Both the position numbers and the translations under genes were made by a program. A model generated the notes under the pieces. That model was not told where the DNA came from and searched no databases. It saw nothing but the letters and a program-made list of their open reading frames with translations. 64,000 nucleotides of DNA, from the NCBI RefSeq assembly GCF_032154225.1, contig NZ_JALDYF010000010.1:59681-123680 (forward strand). The letters run 5' to 3'. Below, one piece after another: positions 1-8,360 of this stretch (position 1 is the first letter of the stretch; each line of letters begins with the position of its first letter). The stretch comes from Psychrobacillus sp032154225 (lineage in GTDB: Bacteria; Bacillota; Bacilli; Bacillales_A; Planococcaceae).

Positions 1-335
1 ATAAGAGCACCTGCTAGTCCGCCGATTCCCACACCTGCTGTTGCACCAGTTATACCCGCCAAAATTGGTCCTGCGGCGATAATAGGCCCGATACCTGGAA
101 TGGCGAGTACACCTAATCCTACTAGTGTTCCACTGATACCACCGAGTAAACCACCAGTTGCAGCGCCATCTGCTACGTGAGTACCTGTCTCGTTTACTAT
201 ATGATTCTCATCCCGTGAATCTTTGCTAATAATTGAAATCTCATCGGATGAATACCCTTGTCTTTTTAAGTCTTCAATCATGGAGATTGCTTCAGATTCT
301 GAATCATAATAGCCTACTACATGAAACTTCGTCAT
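1..335 (-). CDS. General stress protein 17M-like (YflT-domain), 3' end cut by window edge
   Basis: Partial gene; 111 codons are visible and no stop is reached. The N-terminus (MTKFHVVGYYDSESEAI) matches the YflT/general stress protein 17M fold, a short alpha/beta domain seen in SigB-regulated proteins. Residues ~60-111 are a Gly/Ala-rich hydrophobic stretch, probably glycine-zipper-like and membrane-associating. The start at 335 is supported by a GGGAGGT ribosome site 9 bases upstream. A good SigB promoter lies ~58 bases upstream. The molecular function of the family is not known; the stress role is inferred from domain and promoter. Confidence 0.8.
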   Translation of the reverse strand, partial: MTKFHVVGYYDSESEAISMIEDLKRQGYSSDEISIISKDSRDENHIVNETGTHVADGAATGGLLGGISGTLVGLGVLAIPGIGPIIAAGPILAGITGATAGVGIGGLAGAL

Positions 336-392
336 TTTAGTAATACCTCCCATTTTTTTTGTGAAAAAACTGATTTCTCAGTTGCTTGTATA

Positions 393-417
393 ATACCCGC
401 ACTCTATTTTTTTAAAC
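393..417 (-). promoter_or_regulatory. SigB (general stress) promoter
   Basis: Read on the minus strand this is GTTTAA, 13 bases, then GGGTAT, an exact match to the Bacillus SigB consensus with a consensus spacer. It ends 57 bases upstream of the start of the 17M-like gene, giving a ~50 nt untranslated leader. Promoter sequence and gene type agree. Confidence 0.85.
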
Positions 418-773
418 ATATTTTTTGTGGATTGCCACCAAGAATGTCATTACGGAAATGGATTTTTCCATTAATAAACTCTGCCTGTGTGTTGTAAAAT
501 TCATAATCAATTTAAAATGATACTCCTGTTAGAAAGTTTCATCCCCCGTTACAAAAAAGAAGTAGTTTTGTCGATCGTTAGAGCCTGCCTCTTTCCACAA
601 ACCTTTTCTATTCAAGTAAATGGATAAGGTTGATACAAAAAATCGATATCCAGATACAGCTACAATTACTACATCAATATTTTTTATATTTTGATTTCCA
701 GTATAAATACAACAAGCACTTTTGGATAATGGGTTGAACTGGCACCCCATAATGAGAGGATAGGAGGTTGAAT
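418..773. other. Intergenic, no gene recognised
   Basis: About 355 bases between the SigB promoter and the dus remnant. I see no ORF with a ribosome site and no clear terminator or repeat. The sequence is AT-rich and may include further decayed coding sequence upstream of the pseudogene. Confidence 0.5.
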
Positions 774-1191
774 ATGAACGATAAATTTTTACATGATTTA
801 CCACGATGGTTTTTTATATTAGCGCCGATGGAAGATGTGACGAATGTTGTGTTTCGCCATGTAGTAGCTGAATCAGCAAGGCCTGATGTTTTTTTTAGAG
901 TTTACGAACACGTAGAGCTATTGTCACCCTGAGGGATTTTTAGTCTTCACGGGCTTTTGGCTTTTACAGAAGATGAGCAACCGATGGTAGCCCATATATG
1001 GATGGGGGAAACCCGAACACTTTCGGGAAATGAGCGTTGTGGATGCGCACTGGGAACTGACTCCAAAGATTAAGAAACTACGTGATGAGTTAGCTCCAAA
1101 TACACTTTTGACAATCACAGAGTCAACAGATATCGTGTGTGCATTGCTCAACGACTTTGAATGTAAGAATGATGAGCAACTGGAGGATTAA
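774..1191 (+). pseudogene. Decayed tRNA-dihydrouridine synthase (Dus) remnant
   Basis: A good ribosome site (AGGAGG) precedes ATG 774, and the first ~40 codons read as a Dus N-terminus (FILAPMEDVTNVVFRHVV, then ARPDVFF). The frame then shifts: EFTNT, a TAG in place of a Glu codon, and SYCHPEG continue in the next frame. FTEDEQPMVAHIW and KPEHFREM follow in yet other frames. After that it jumps to a C-terminal Dus segment (DAHWELTPKIKKLRDELAP, TLLTI), so roughly 130 residues, including the catalytic region, are missing. With several frameshifts, a nonsense codon and a large internal deletion, it cannot make an active enzyme. Confidence 0.85.
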
Positions 1192-1494
1192 GCAATGTTC
1201 CCATGTTAGTGATAGGCATTGTGATCTGGGAAAGCAAAAATAGCATATTATAGTAGTTAAATATTCGTAGTTCAAAAACCGAAATGTGTTTGCTGTTCTG
1301 TAGCTATTATATTTTGATTAGATCATGAAAGTTTTTGTGAAGGGAAAAAATAATAACTTGGTACGCTTCCTAGTAGTTTAAAAATCGGCTAAAAGGAGAA
1401 ACTTTATTGACTCTGTTATACTTGCTTACAGTATAAATGGGTTACGTAAAATACGATTTTAACTGAAATTCACAGCATAGTAGGAGTGGAACAA
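1192..1494 (+). promoter_or_regulatory. Intergenic with possible SigA promoter for the MscS gene
   Basis: TTGACT at 1407-1412 and TATAAA at 1432-1437 form a possible SigA promoter with a slightly long spacer (18-19). It lies ~60 bases upstream of the channel gene. Nothing else is recognised in this stretch. Confidence 0.4.
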
Positions 1495-2742
1495 TTGATT
1501 TTTATTCGAAATCGTTTAGTAGGATACGGTGTGGATCTGGCTTGGGTTGACACACTATCCTTTGTCATTTTGATTACTTTTATCGTTTTAATTTGTATCA
1601 TTGCAAACTTCATCACTAAACAAGTGATCATCCGTTTTATCACACATATTCTTCGCAAGAACAAGTTTAAGTGGGATGACATTTTATTGGAACGAGAAGT
1701 GTTCCGCAAATTGTCCCATTTTGTGCCGGCTATTATTATTTATTACTTTGCATCTTCTTTTCCAACGTATCAAAAAGCAATCGAAACGTTAGCGCTCACG
1801 TACATTATGATTGTGGCATTAATTGTGATTAATCGATTATTGAGCGTAATTAATGACATCTATCAAACGTACGAGATGTCAAAAGCTAAGCCGATAAAAG
1901 GGTATATACAAGTTGTCAAAATTGTTGTCATTATCGTTGGTGTCATTTTAGTCATCGCTAATTTGGTAGGGGAAAGCCCGATTATTCTTCTCAGTGGGAT
2001 AGGGGCTCTTTCTGCAGTGTTTATGTTGGTGTTTAAAGATTCGATTCTTGGATTAGTTGCAGGGGTTCAGTTATCCGCAAATGATATGGTTCGTGTAGGT
2101 GACTGGATTGAAATGTCAAAGTACGGCGCAAATGGGGACGTCATCGATATTTCTTTGAATACGGTGATGGTGCAGAACTTTGATCACACGGTTACGATGA
2201 TTCCTAGTTATGCGCTCATCTCAGATTCTTTTATTAACTGGCGGGCGATGCAGGAATCTGGGGGGAGACGTATTAAGAGAGCTTTGTATATTGATACCAC
2301 AAGTATTGCATTTTGCTCGCGGGAAATGATTGAGGACTTTAAGCATATTCAATTTTTGCAGGACTATCTCGTCCAGCGTGAACGTGAAATAGAGGAATCG
2401 AATATCAAAAATAAGGTTAACCGCAACAATCTGGTGAATGGAAGAGCACTGACGAATATTGGTGTCTTTAGGATATACATCAATGAATATCTTCAACATC
2501 ATCCGGGTATTCATAAAGAAATGACATTGATGGTACGTCAGTTAGCTCCTAGCGATAACGGATTGCCATTAGAAATTTATGCGTTTACCAATAATGTTCA
2601 ATGGGCTGTCTATGAAACTGTACAAGCAGATATATTTGATCATCTATTCGCTGTAGCAGGTGAATTTGGTCTTCGTTTATTTCAAAATCCAGCAGGCAGT
2701 GATTTTAAAGTGATGAGGGATGATCTCAGAATCGGCGAATAA
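1495..2742 (+). CDS. Mechanosensitive ion channel, MscS family (YbdG/MscM-like)
   Basis: About 415 aa. Four or so hydrophobic helices occupy residues 15-185. They are followed by the MscS pore-helix and beta-domain region (GIGALSAVFMLVFKDSILGLVAGVQ, then VGDWIEMSKYGANGDVIDISLNTVMVQNFD). The stretch with MIPSYALISDSFINWRAM and GGRRIKRAL is typical of the YbdG branch rather than small-conductance MscS. It should be a membrane channel that opens on hypo-osmotic shock. I prefer the TTG at 1495 because AGGAG at 1482-1486 lies 8 bases before it; the in-frame GTG at 1486 would overlap the ribosome site. It stands alone and shares no operon with its neighbours. Confidence 0.85.
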   Translation: MIFIRNRLVGYGVDLAWVDTLSFVILITFIVLICIIANFITKQVIIRFITHILRKNKFKWDDILLEREVFRKLSHFVPAIIIYYFASSFPTYQKAIETLALTYIMIVALIVINRLLSVINDIYQTYEMSKAKPIKGYIQVVKIVVIIVGVILVIANLVGESPIILLSGIGALSAVFMLVFKDSILGLVAGVQLSANDMVRVGDWIEMSKYGANGDVIDISLNTVMVQNFDHTVTMIPSYALISDSFINWRAMQESGGRRIKRALYIDTTSIAFCSREMIEDFKHIQFLQDYLVQREREIEESNIKNKVNRNNLVNGRALTNIGVFRIYINEYLQHHPGIHKEMTLMVRQLAPSDNGLPLEIYAFTNNVQWAVYETVQADIFDHLFAVAGEFGLRLFQNPAGSDFKVMRDDLRIGE

Positions 2743-2787
2743 ATATAAAACCTTTGCAGTACAAGATACAATAATAGAAAAGGCTTC

Positions 2788-3140
2788 CTAATTTCCAGAA
2801 ATTCTCTTAGGTCGTGTAGCTTGTAATGCCTTCTTACCTTTCTCAGTCAAAAGGACGCGGGTAATTCTACGATCTTTTGAATCTTTGTATATTTCCAAAT
2901 AACCTCTTTTTTTAGACGATCAACAACGCCTGTTATTGCTTGTTTTGTCACCAATGTATTTTGATGGAGATCCCCCATAGATAAATTAGATTCAGCATTT
3001 AACAGCGACAAAATCATGTATTGTTGTACACTGTTTAGATCTGCTTCATGCACATATTTTCCACCTAGTCGTTCCAACATGTTGGCTACACGGATAATAT
3101 CCAACACGGTTTCTGCCAGTCTGCTATCTTTATCTTCCAT
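2788..3140 (-). pseudogene. MarR-family regulator interrupted by a one-base frameshift
   Basis: The start (MEDKDSRL, GAGGTGG ribosome site) leads into a MarR winged helix (YMILSLLNAESNLSMGDLHQ, then LVTKQAITGVVDRLKK). At a run of seven A's near 2916-2922 the frame is lost and a foreign tail follows. One extra A restores KKRGYLEIYKDSKDRRITRV and LLTEKGKKALQ, the expected wing and dimerisation motif, with a stop at 2788. So the gene is either broken, slippage-prone at the A-run, or a sequencing artefact. It lies upstream of and divergent from the sugar-uptake genes, but no link is shown. Confidence 0.8.
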
Positions 3141-3267
3141 ATTTATTCCACCTCAAATAGGATTAGTCAATATGTTGGCTAATTAAAGGGATAGTTAGTT
3201 GAAAAAAACAAAACCCATCTTCCCCCAAAAAGCAAAAAAAGTATAGGTAATATTAAAAAACTACTAT

Positions 3268-3304
3268 TGATAGCGCTTTCAAATGAAAAAACTGAATTTA
3301 TAAT
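3268..3304 (+). promoter_or_regulatory. cre (CcpA) site and -10 box of the sugar ABC operon
   Basis: TGATAGCGCTTTCA at 3268-3281 differs from the palindromic cre consensus by one base. It overlaps the -35 region of a promoter whose -10 is TATAAT at 3299-3304. No good -35 hexamer lies 17 bases before that -10, as expected for a promoter that needs an activator such as the YesN-type regulator encoded downstream. CcpA binding here would block transcription when preferred sugars are present. Confidence 0.7.
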
Positions 3305-3346
3305 TAAGTTGTAATTGTTTTTAATCAGAGGAAGAGGGGTAGTAAA

Positions 3347-4456
3347 ATGATCAAAAAATTTAAGGGGTTAACATTTTTAGCGATATTGATGGTATTTGCA
3401 CTAGTAGTTGCTGGATGCAGCAGTGGTGGGGGAAGTAGTTCGGTTGATGTAGGAATTGTGTTACCAACAAAGGATGAACCTCGATGGGTTCAAGATGAGC
3501 AACGTTTCAAAGATGCATTAAAAGACTCAAAATATTCAACGGAAATTTTATTTAGCCAAGGATCTTCAGCAAAAGAGAAAGAAAACGTAGAAGCATTATT
3601 AAATAAAGGTATCAAAGTATTAATCATTACACCTCATGATGGGGCAGCTGCTGCGTCAGCGGTAGAAGCAGCGAAAAAAGAGGGTGTCACTGTTATTGCA
3701 TATGACCGTTTAATCACAGATACAGATGCAGTGGATTACTATGTAACATTTGATAGTTTAGCAGTAGGTGCAGCACAAGCACAGTATTTAGTAGACAATG
3801 CAGAGGGCTCAGATGTTCCACTTTACCTTTATGCAGGAGCAGCTTCCGATAACAATGCTTTCTTATTCTTCGAAGGAGCATGGAAAGTGCTTCAACCGAA
3901 AATTGCAGACGGTACGTTTAAAATCGTTAACTCAAGCGAAGCAGAGGCATTAAAGGATTCTTCGGATCTTTCGCGCGACCAACTAGGGAAAATTATTGGT
4001 CAAATTACAACGAACTGGGATGCAAATGAAGCAAAAAATAAAGCACAAACTCATTTAACGGCTGCAAGTGATAGCCAAAAAGGTGATGTATCCATTTTAG
4101 CTCCGAATGATGGAACAGCACGTTCAATTGCAGATGTATTTGCATCTGACAGTGCAATTTCTAATTACTTCATAACAGGGCAAGATGCAGAAAAAGCCTC
4201 TATTCAATACATCATCGACGAAAAACAATCGATGACAGTATTCAAAGATGTGCGTACTTTAGTAAAAGATGCAATGGGAATGGCAGTTGAAGTTTTAGAT
4301 GGCGAGACACCAACAACAACAGGTTCTTATGATAATGGTGCAGTTGAAGTAAAAGCAAAACAAACAGACGTTATCGTAGTGGATAAAGACAATGTACAAT
4401 CAGAGCTAATCGATTCTAAATACTATGAAGCAAGTGAGTTCACAGGTTTAAAGTAA
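3347..4456 (+). CDS. chvE: Sugar-binding lipoprotein of a multiple-monosaccharide ABC transporter
   Basis: 369 aa. A signal peptide ends in the lipobox VAGC (Cys ~24), so the protein is anchored on the outer face of the membrane. The body is a periplasmic-binding-protein type 1 sugar-binding fold (DVGIVLPTKDEPRWVQDEQRF, then AYDRLITDTDAVDYYVTFD) of the ChvE/XylF group. It delivers xylose, arabinose, galactose or similar sugars to the permease; the exact sugar cannot be read from sequence. It is the first gene of the transporter operon, behind a cre site, and is separated from the ATPase gene by a hairpin that probably keeps its expression above that of the other subunits. Confidence 0.85.
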   Translation: MIKKFKGLTFLAILMVFALVVAGCSSGGGSSSVDVGIVLPTKDEPRWVQDEQRFKDALKDSKYSTEILFSQGSSAKEKENVEALLNKGIKVLIITPHDGAAAASAVEAAKKEGVTVIAYDRLITDTDAVDYYVTFDSLAVGAAQAQYLVDNAEGSDVPLYLYAGAASDNNAFLFFEGAWKVLQPKIADGTFKIVNSSEAEALKDSSDLSRDQLGKIIGQITTNWDANEAKNKAQTHLTAASDSQKGDVSILAPNDGTARSIADVFASDSAISNYFITGQDAEKASIQYIIDEKQSMTVFKDVRTLVKDAMGMAVEVLDGETPTTTGSYDNGAVEVKAKQTDVIVVDKDNVQSELIDSKYYEASEFTGLK

Positions 4457-4478
4457 GCGAATCACATTGGAAAAGGAA

Positions 4479-4508
4479 AAATAGTGATAGCGCAATCTAT
4501 CACTATTT
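4479..4508 (+). terminator. Intra-operon hairpin between binding protein and ATPase genes
   Basis: AAATAGTGATAG and CTATCACTATTT form a perfect 12-bp stem with a 6-nt loop, followed by a T-rich but interrupted tail. This position, just after a solute-binding-protein gene, is typical of partial terminators or mRNA-stabilising stems that raise binding-protein levels. Confidence 0.7.
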
Positions 4509-4545
4509 CTCTATTTCTATTTTGTTTGGGTAGGGAGGCAATGGA

Positions 4546-6066
4546 ATGAGTGACTATATTTTAGAGATGAATAACATATCTAAAGAGTTCCCGGGGGTCA
4601 AAGCCTTATCAAGCGTGAATTTCAAGGTGAAAAAAGGAGAGATTCATTGTTTAGTAGGGGAGAACGGTGCTGGAAAATCAACATTGATGAAGGTGTTGAG
4701 TGGAGTTTACCCGTTAGGGACATATGATGGCGATATCGTATTTGAAGACCAAGTTCAACAATTTCGTGAGATTAGCGACAGTGTAAAGGCTGGTATCGGT
4801 ATCATTTATCAGGAACTAGCGCTTTTCCCAGATTTAACTGTTTATGAAAATATTTTTGCTGGCAATGAAGTAAAGAAAGGTCCTTTCGTAGATTGGAATA
4901 AAACAATCGTTCAAGCTACGCAATTACTGAAAAAAGTAAATTTGAAAGTGACACCAGAAACATTGATCAAGGAATTAGGTGTAGGAAAACAACAACTCGT
5001 TGAAATTGCCAAAGCGTTAAGTAAAGAAGTAAATCTCCTTATTTTAGATGAGCCGACAGCTGCATTAAATGAAGACGATAGTGAGAATTTATTAAATCTA
5101 CTAAAGGAACTAAAAAGCCAAGGAATTAGTTGTATTATGATTTCGCATAAGTTGAAGGAAGTTATTTACATTGCAGACAAAGTAACTGTTTTGCGAGATG
5201 GACAGACAATTTGTACGTTGGATGCTAGTAAAGGAGAAGTATCGGAAAATGTCATTATTAAAAACATGGTAGGGCGTGACATAGAAGATATTTATCCAAA
5301 ACATCCAGATAAGATAATAGGCGAGACAGTTCTCGAATTAAATAATTGGTCGGCGTATGATCCGCAATTAGGAAGAAATGTTGTGAAGAACGTTAATCTG
5401 CATTTGAAAAAAGGTGAGATTATTGGAATCGCTGGACTGATGGGGTCTGGTCGGACGGAGCTTGCCCTTAGTATTTTTGGGAATCCGAAAAACTATAAGT
5501 TACATGGAAACATGGAAATTCTAGGTGCTCCCAAAACATTGAAGCATACAAGTGAGGCGATTAAAGCTGGTATTGCTTATGTGACCGAAGATCGAAAAGG
5601 AGACGGACTGTTCTTACTGCAAGATATTAAGAGTAATGTTTCTGCTGCACATTTAAAAGGCATCTCGAAAAATGGAGTTCTTAATTTAAATGAAGAAGTG
5701 AAGGTCGGCAAAGAGTATAAAGATTCGCTCTATATTAAAGCGAGTTCATTGGAGCAAGTAGTTGGCAAACTAAGTGGAGGAAACCAGCAAAAAGTGTCGC
5801 TCGGGAAATGGTTGTTTACTGGACCTAAGATTTTGATTTTAGATGAGCCAACACGAGGAATTGATGTTGGGGCGAAATTTGAAATTTATACGATTATGAA
5901 TCAGCTTATTGATGAAGGAATGAGTATTATTATGATTTCCTCGGAGCTTGGAGAAGTACTGGGGATGAGTGATCGGATTTATGTTATGGCAGAGGGTGCT
6001 ATTAAAGGCGAACTGGCAATGAAGGAAGCGACACAAGAAGGGATTATGGAACTTGCGACGCAATAG
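4546..6066 (+). CDS. mmsA: Sugar ABC transporter ATP-binding protein (duplicated ATPase)
   Basis: 506 aa with two ABC domains, as usual for monosaccharide transporters of the XylG/RbsA/GguA type. The N-terminal domain has Walker A GENGAGKST (~residue 39), signature ELGVGKQQLVEIA and Walker B LLILDEPTAAL. The C-terminal domain has GLMGSGRTEL in place of a canonical Walker A, signature KLSGGNQQKVSLGKW and ILILDEPTRGIDVG. Such degeneracy of one nucleotide site is normal for the family. It powers import through the permease encoded 11 bases downstream. Confidence 0.9.
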   Translation: MSDYILEMNNISKEFPGVKALSSVNFKVKKGEIHCLVGENGAGKSTLMKVLSGVYPLGTYDGDIVFEDQVQQFREISDSVKAGIGIIYQELALFPDLTVYENIFAGNEVKKGPFVDWNKTIVQATQLLKKVNLKVTPETLIKELGVGKQQLVEIAKALSKEVNLLILDEPTAALNEDDSENLLNLLKELKSQGISCIMISHKLKEVIYIADKVTVLRDGQTICTLDASKGEVSENVIIKNMVGRDIEDIYPKHPDKIIGETVLELNNWSAYDPQLGRNVVKNVNLHLKKGEIIGIAGLMGSGRTELALSIFGNPKNYKLHGNMEILGAPKTLKHTSEAIKAGIAYVTEDRKGDGLFLLQDIKSNVSAAHLKGISKNGVLNLNEEVKVGKEYKDSLYIKASSLEQVVGKLSGGNQQKVSLGKWLFTGPKILILDEPTRGIDVGAKFEIYTIMNQLIDEGMSIIMISSELGEVLGMSDRIYVMAEGAIKGELAMKEATQEGIMELATQ

Positions 6067-6077
6067 GGGGAATAACG

Positions 6078-7253
6078 ATGGGATTTTTTAAAGAAGCGAA
6101 AGCACTCGTCAAAGCAAATATTAGAGATTATGGAATGTATATTGCATTAATCGTTATTTTATTAACATTTACAATTATGACAAACGGCTTATTTATGTCT
6201 TCGCGAAATATTAGTAATTTATTGGACTCAGCTGGTTATATTGCTGTTTTAGCCGTTGGGATGACACTTGTTATTGTTATTCGTCATATTGATTTATCGG
6301 TTGGTTTTTTAGCAGGATTTTTAGGTGCAATTGCGGCTATTTTTTTAACGCAGATGGGCTTGTCTGTATGGATTACTATCCCTGTCATTTTAATCCTAGG
6401 GGCTTTAATTGGTTTAGTTAATGGGGCACTAGTTGCGAAGGTTGGTATTCCATCGTTTGTTGCAACGCTTGCTGGGATGCTTGTATTTCGAGGTGCGCTC
6501 CTTCAGGTGACGGAAAAAACGGGGACAATTATTGTGAAGGATGAACAATTCAATGCACTTGGCAATGGATTTATTCCTTCGATTATGCAAATTAACGGAT
6601 TGCATTTATTGACGTTATTAGTTGGGCTTGTCGGAATTCTTTTGTATATTTACAATGAAATCTCGGGTCGCCGCAATAAATTGACGTATGGCTTTGAAGT
6701 AATGTCGAAGAGGTTATTTAGTGTAAAGCTTATATTAGTATCAGCAATTATTGCTTATATTACTTGGATTTTAGCAGGATATAACGGTTTTTCTTGGACA
6801 GTGGTTATTATTATTGTCGTTGTATTAATTTATCATTTCTTAACGACTAAAACAGTACTCGGTCGTCACATTTATGCAGTTGGTAGTAATCCAGAGGCAG
6901 CGCATTTAAGTGGGATCAATGTACAAAAGATTACATATATCGTCTTTGGTTCAATGGGGATGCTCGCAGCATTATCTGGAATTCTTTTTACAGCTCGCCT
7001 TCAATCAGCAACAACTACAGCTGGAACTCTTTTTGAGTTAGATGCAATTGCAGCAGCTTATGTTGGTGGAGTATCTGCAGCAGGTGGTGTAGGTAAGGTA
7101 ACAGGTGCTATTATTGGAGCTATTGTAATGGCCTCATTATCTAGTGGGATGAATCTACTTGGTGTTGGGATTTCCTATCAATATATGATTCGCGGTGGTG
7201 TTTTAGCAGGAGCGGTAATATTTGATGTTATGACACGTAAGCAACGTGCTTAA
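6078..7253 (+). CDS. mmsB: Sugar ABC transporter permease
   Basis: 391 aa, highly hydrophobic with ~10 membrane helices and family motifs such as VLAVGMTLVIVIRHIDLSVG (N-terminal third) and ELDAIAAAYVGGVSAAGG before the C-terminus. The length exceeds RbsC (~320 aa) and fits the XylH/GguB group, which has extra central helices (residues ~180-250). It forms the transmembrane channel with the adjacent ATPase and binding protein. The ribosome site GGGGGAATA sits directly after the ATPase stop codon, indicating translation from one mRNA. Confidence 0.9.
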   Translation: MGFFKEAKALVKANIRDYGMYIALIVILLTFTIMTNGLFMSSRNISNLLDSAGYIAVLAVGMTLVIVIRHIDLSVGFLAGFLGAIAAIFLTQMGLSVWITIPVILILGALIGLVNGALVAKVGIPSFVATLAGMLVFRGALLQVTEKTGTIIVKDEQFNALGNGFIPSIMQINGLHLLTLLVGLVGILLYIYNEISGRRNKLTYGFEVMSKRLFSVKLILVSAIIAYITWILAGYNGFSWTVVIIIVVVLIYHFLTTKTVLGRHIYAVGSNPEAAHLSGINVQKITYIVFGSMGMLAALSGILFTARLQSATTTAGTLFELDAIAAAYVGGVSAAGGVGKVTGAIIGAIVMASLSSGMNLLGVGISYQYMIRGGVLAGAVIFDVMTRKQRA

Positions 7254-7269
7254 AAGAGAATAGTAGAAT

Positions 7270-7305
7270 ATTAGGCGCCCTAATTGTGGGGTGCCTAATG
7301 TCGTT
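7270..7305 (+). terminator. Terminator after the sugar ABC operon
   Basis: ATTAGGCGCCC and GGGTGCCTAAT form an ~11-bp stem with one G-U pair and a short loop, followed by TCGTTTTA. The U tract is weak, so some transcription may pass into the sensor genes. Confidence 0.6.
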
Positions 7306-7376
7306 TTATGAGTTATTGTAAAATTCTGAACGGATGATAAGATAAAAGGAACATGCAAACAGAACGGGGAAAATAT

Positions 7377-8360
7377 ATGCGGAAAAAAGTTGTTTTTATA
7401 CTCGGTATACTCATTGTTATTTTCAGTTATATGACGATTATGTCAGCAACTAAAGCACTTCGTTCAACTAGTAGTGACATGCCAGCGAGTCTCCCGTCTG
7501 CGCCTGAATCAATTCGTCTTGTACTTATTACACAGGAGCTTGATACTCCTTTTTGGAATAGGGTTGGCCTAGGAGCGGAGAAACAGGCTAAAAAAGAAAA
7601 TGTTCAGCTCGAAGTTTGGGGAAGCTATGGAAACAACCAAGATGAATTTTTGAAAAAAATGGAGATTGCGATTCATTCAAAAGTGGATGGAATTATCGTG
7701 CAGGGGCTAGATAATGAGGATTTTAAAGAGCTGACAAAGGTTAAAGCAGCTTTTTATGGGATTCCTGTTATTACTGTTGCAAATGATGTGCCAGTGGAAG
7801 AAAGCTTGCGAAAAACATATGTTGGTTCGGATCAATTTTGGGCAGGAAGAGTCGTTGGACGTCAACTGGTAAAGGAAATGGGAACGACGGGAAAAGTAGT
7901 AATACTTGGAGATCAGGAGCAAGCATATTACCAACAAGAACGGTTAGCTGGTATTCAAGATGTTTTAGGTAGATATCCAAAAATAGAAATGATTATAAAA
8001 GGGACAGAAGATACGAAAGAACAAGTAATGGCAACGACCCAACAGCTGATGAATGAAGAACCAGAAGTGTCCGCTTTTATAGCTATCAATGCGAATTTTG
8101 CAGGGCCTATGATTCAAGAAATAGGAAGACGGACACAAGTAGAGCCGTATCATATTTACACGTTTGATGACGGGGTCGATTCGACTGCGCTTTTAAAACA
8201 AGGCAAGCTAGATGGAATTTTGGAGCAAAATCCAGAAGAGATGGGTTCAGAGAGTGTTAAATGGTTGATGGAATGGATTTCAGGTAAAACTGTGCCACTC
8301 GATTCCCATGGATATATCACCGAAACACGCATGATTGAAGCAGAAGGTGAAGGACTATGA
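7377..8360 (+). CDS. Membrane-anchored sugar-binding sensor protein (XylFII/YtfQ-like)
   Basis: About 327 aa. One uncleaved N-terminal helix (residues 5-27) has no lipobox Cys and is followed by a periplasmic-binding type 1 domain (VLITQELDTPFWNRVGLGAEKQA, GIIVQGLDN, TYVGSDQFWAGR). An anchored binding protein directly upstream of a YesM/LytS-type kinase, with ATGA overlap, matches the XylFII-LytS arrangement of clostridia. There the binding protein presents the sugar to the kinase. I chose ATG 7377 (GGGGA six bases upstream); ATG 7353 is also in frame but has a poorly spaced ribosome site. A sensing role is inferred, not proven. Confidence 0.75.
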   Translation: MRKKVVFILGILIVIFSYMTIMSATKALRSTSSDMPASLPSAPESIRLVLITQELDTPFWNRVGLGAEKQAKKENVQLEVWGSYGNNQDEFLKKMEIAIHSKVDGIIVQGLDNEDFKELTKVKAAFYGIPVITVANDVPVEESLRKTYVGSDQFWAGRVVGRQLVKEMGTTGKVVILGDQEQAYYQQERLAGIQDVLGRYPKIEMIIKGTEDTKEQVMATTQQLMNEEPEVSAFIAINANFAGPMIQEIGRRTQVEPYHIYTFDDGVDSTALLKQGKLDGILEQNPEEMGSESVKWLMEWISGKTVPLDSHGYITETRMIEAEGEGL

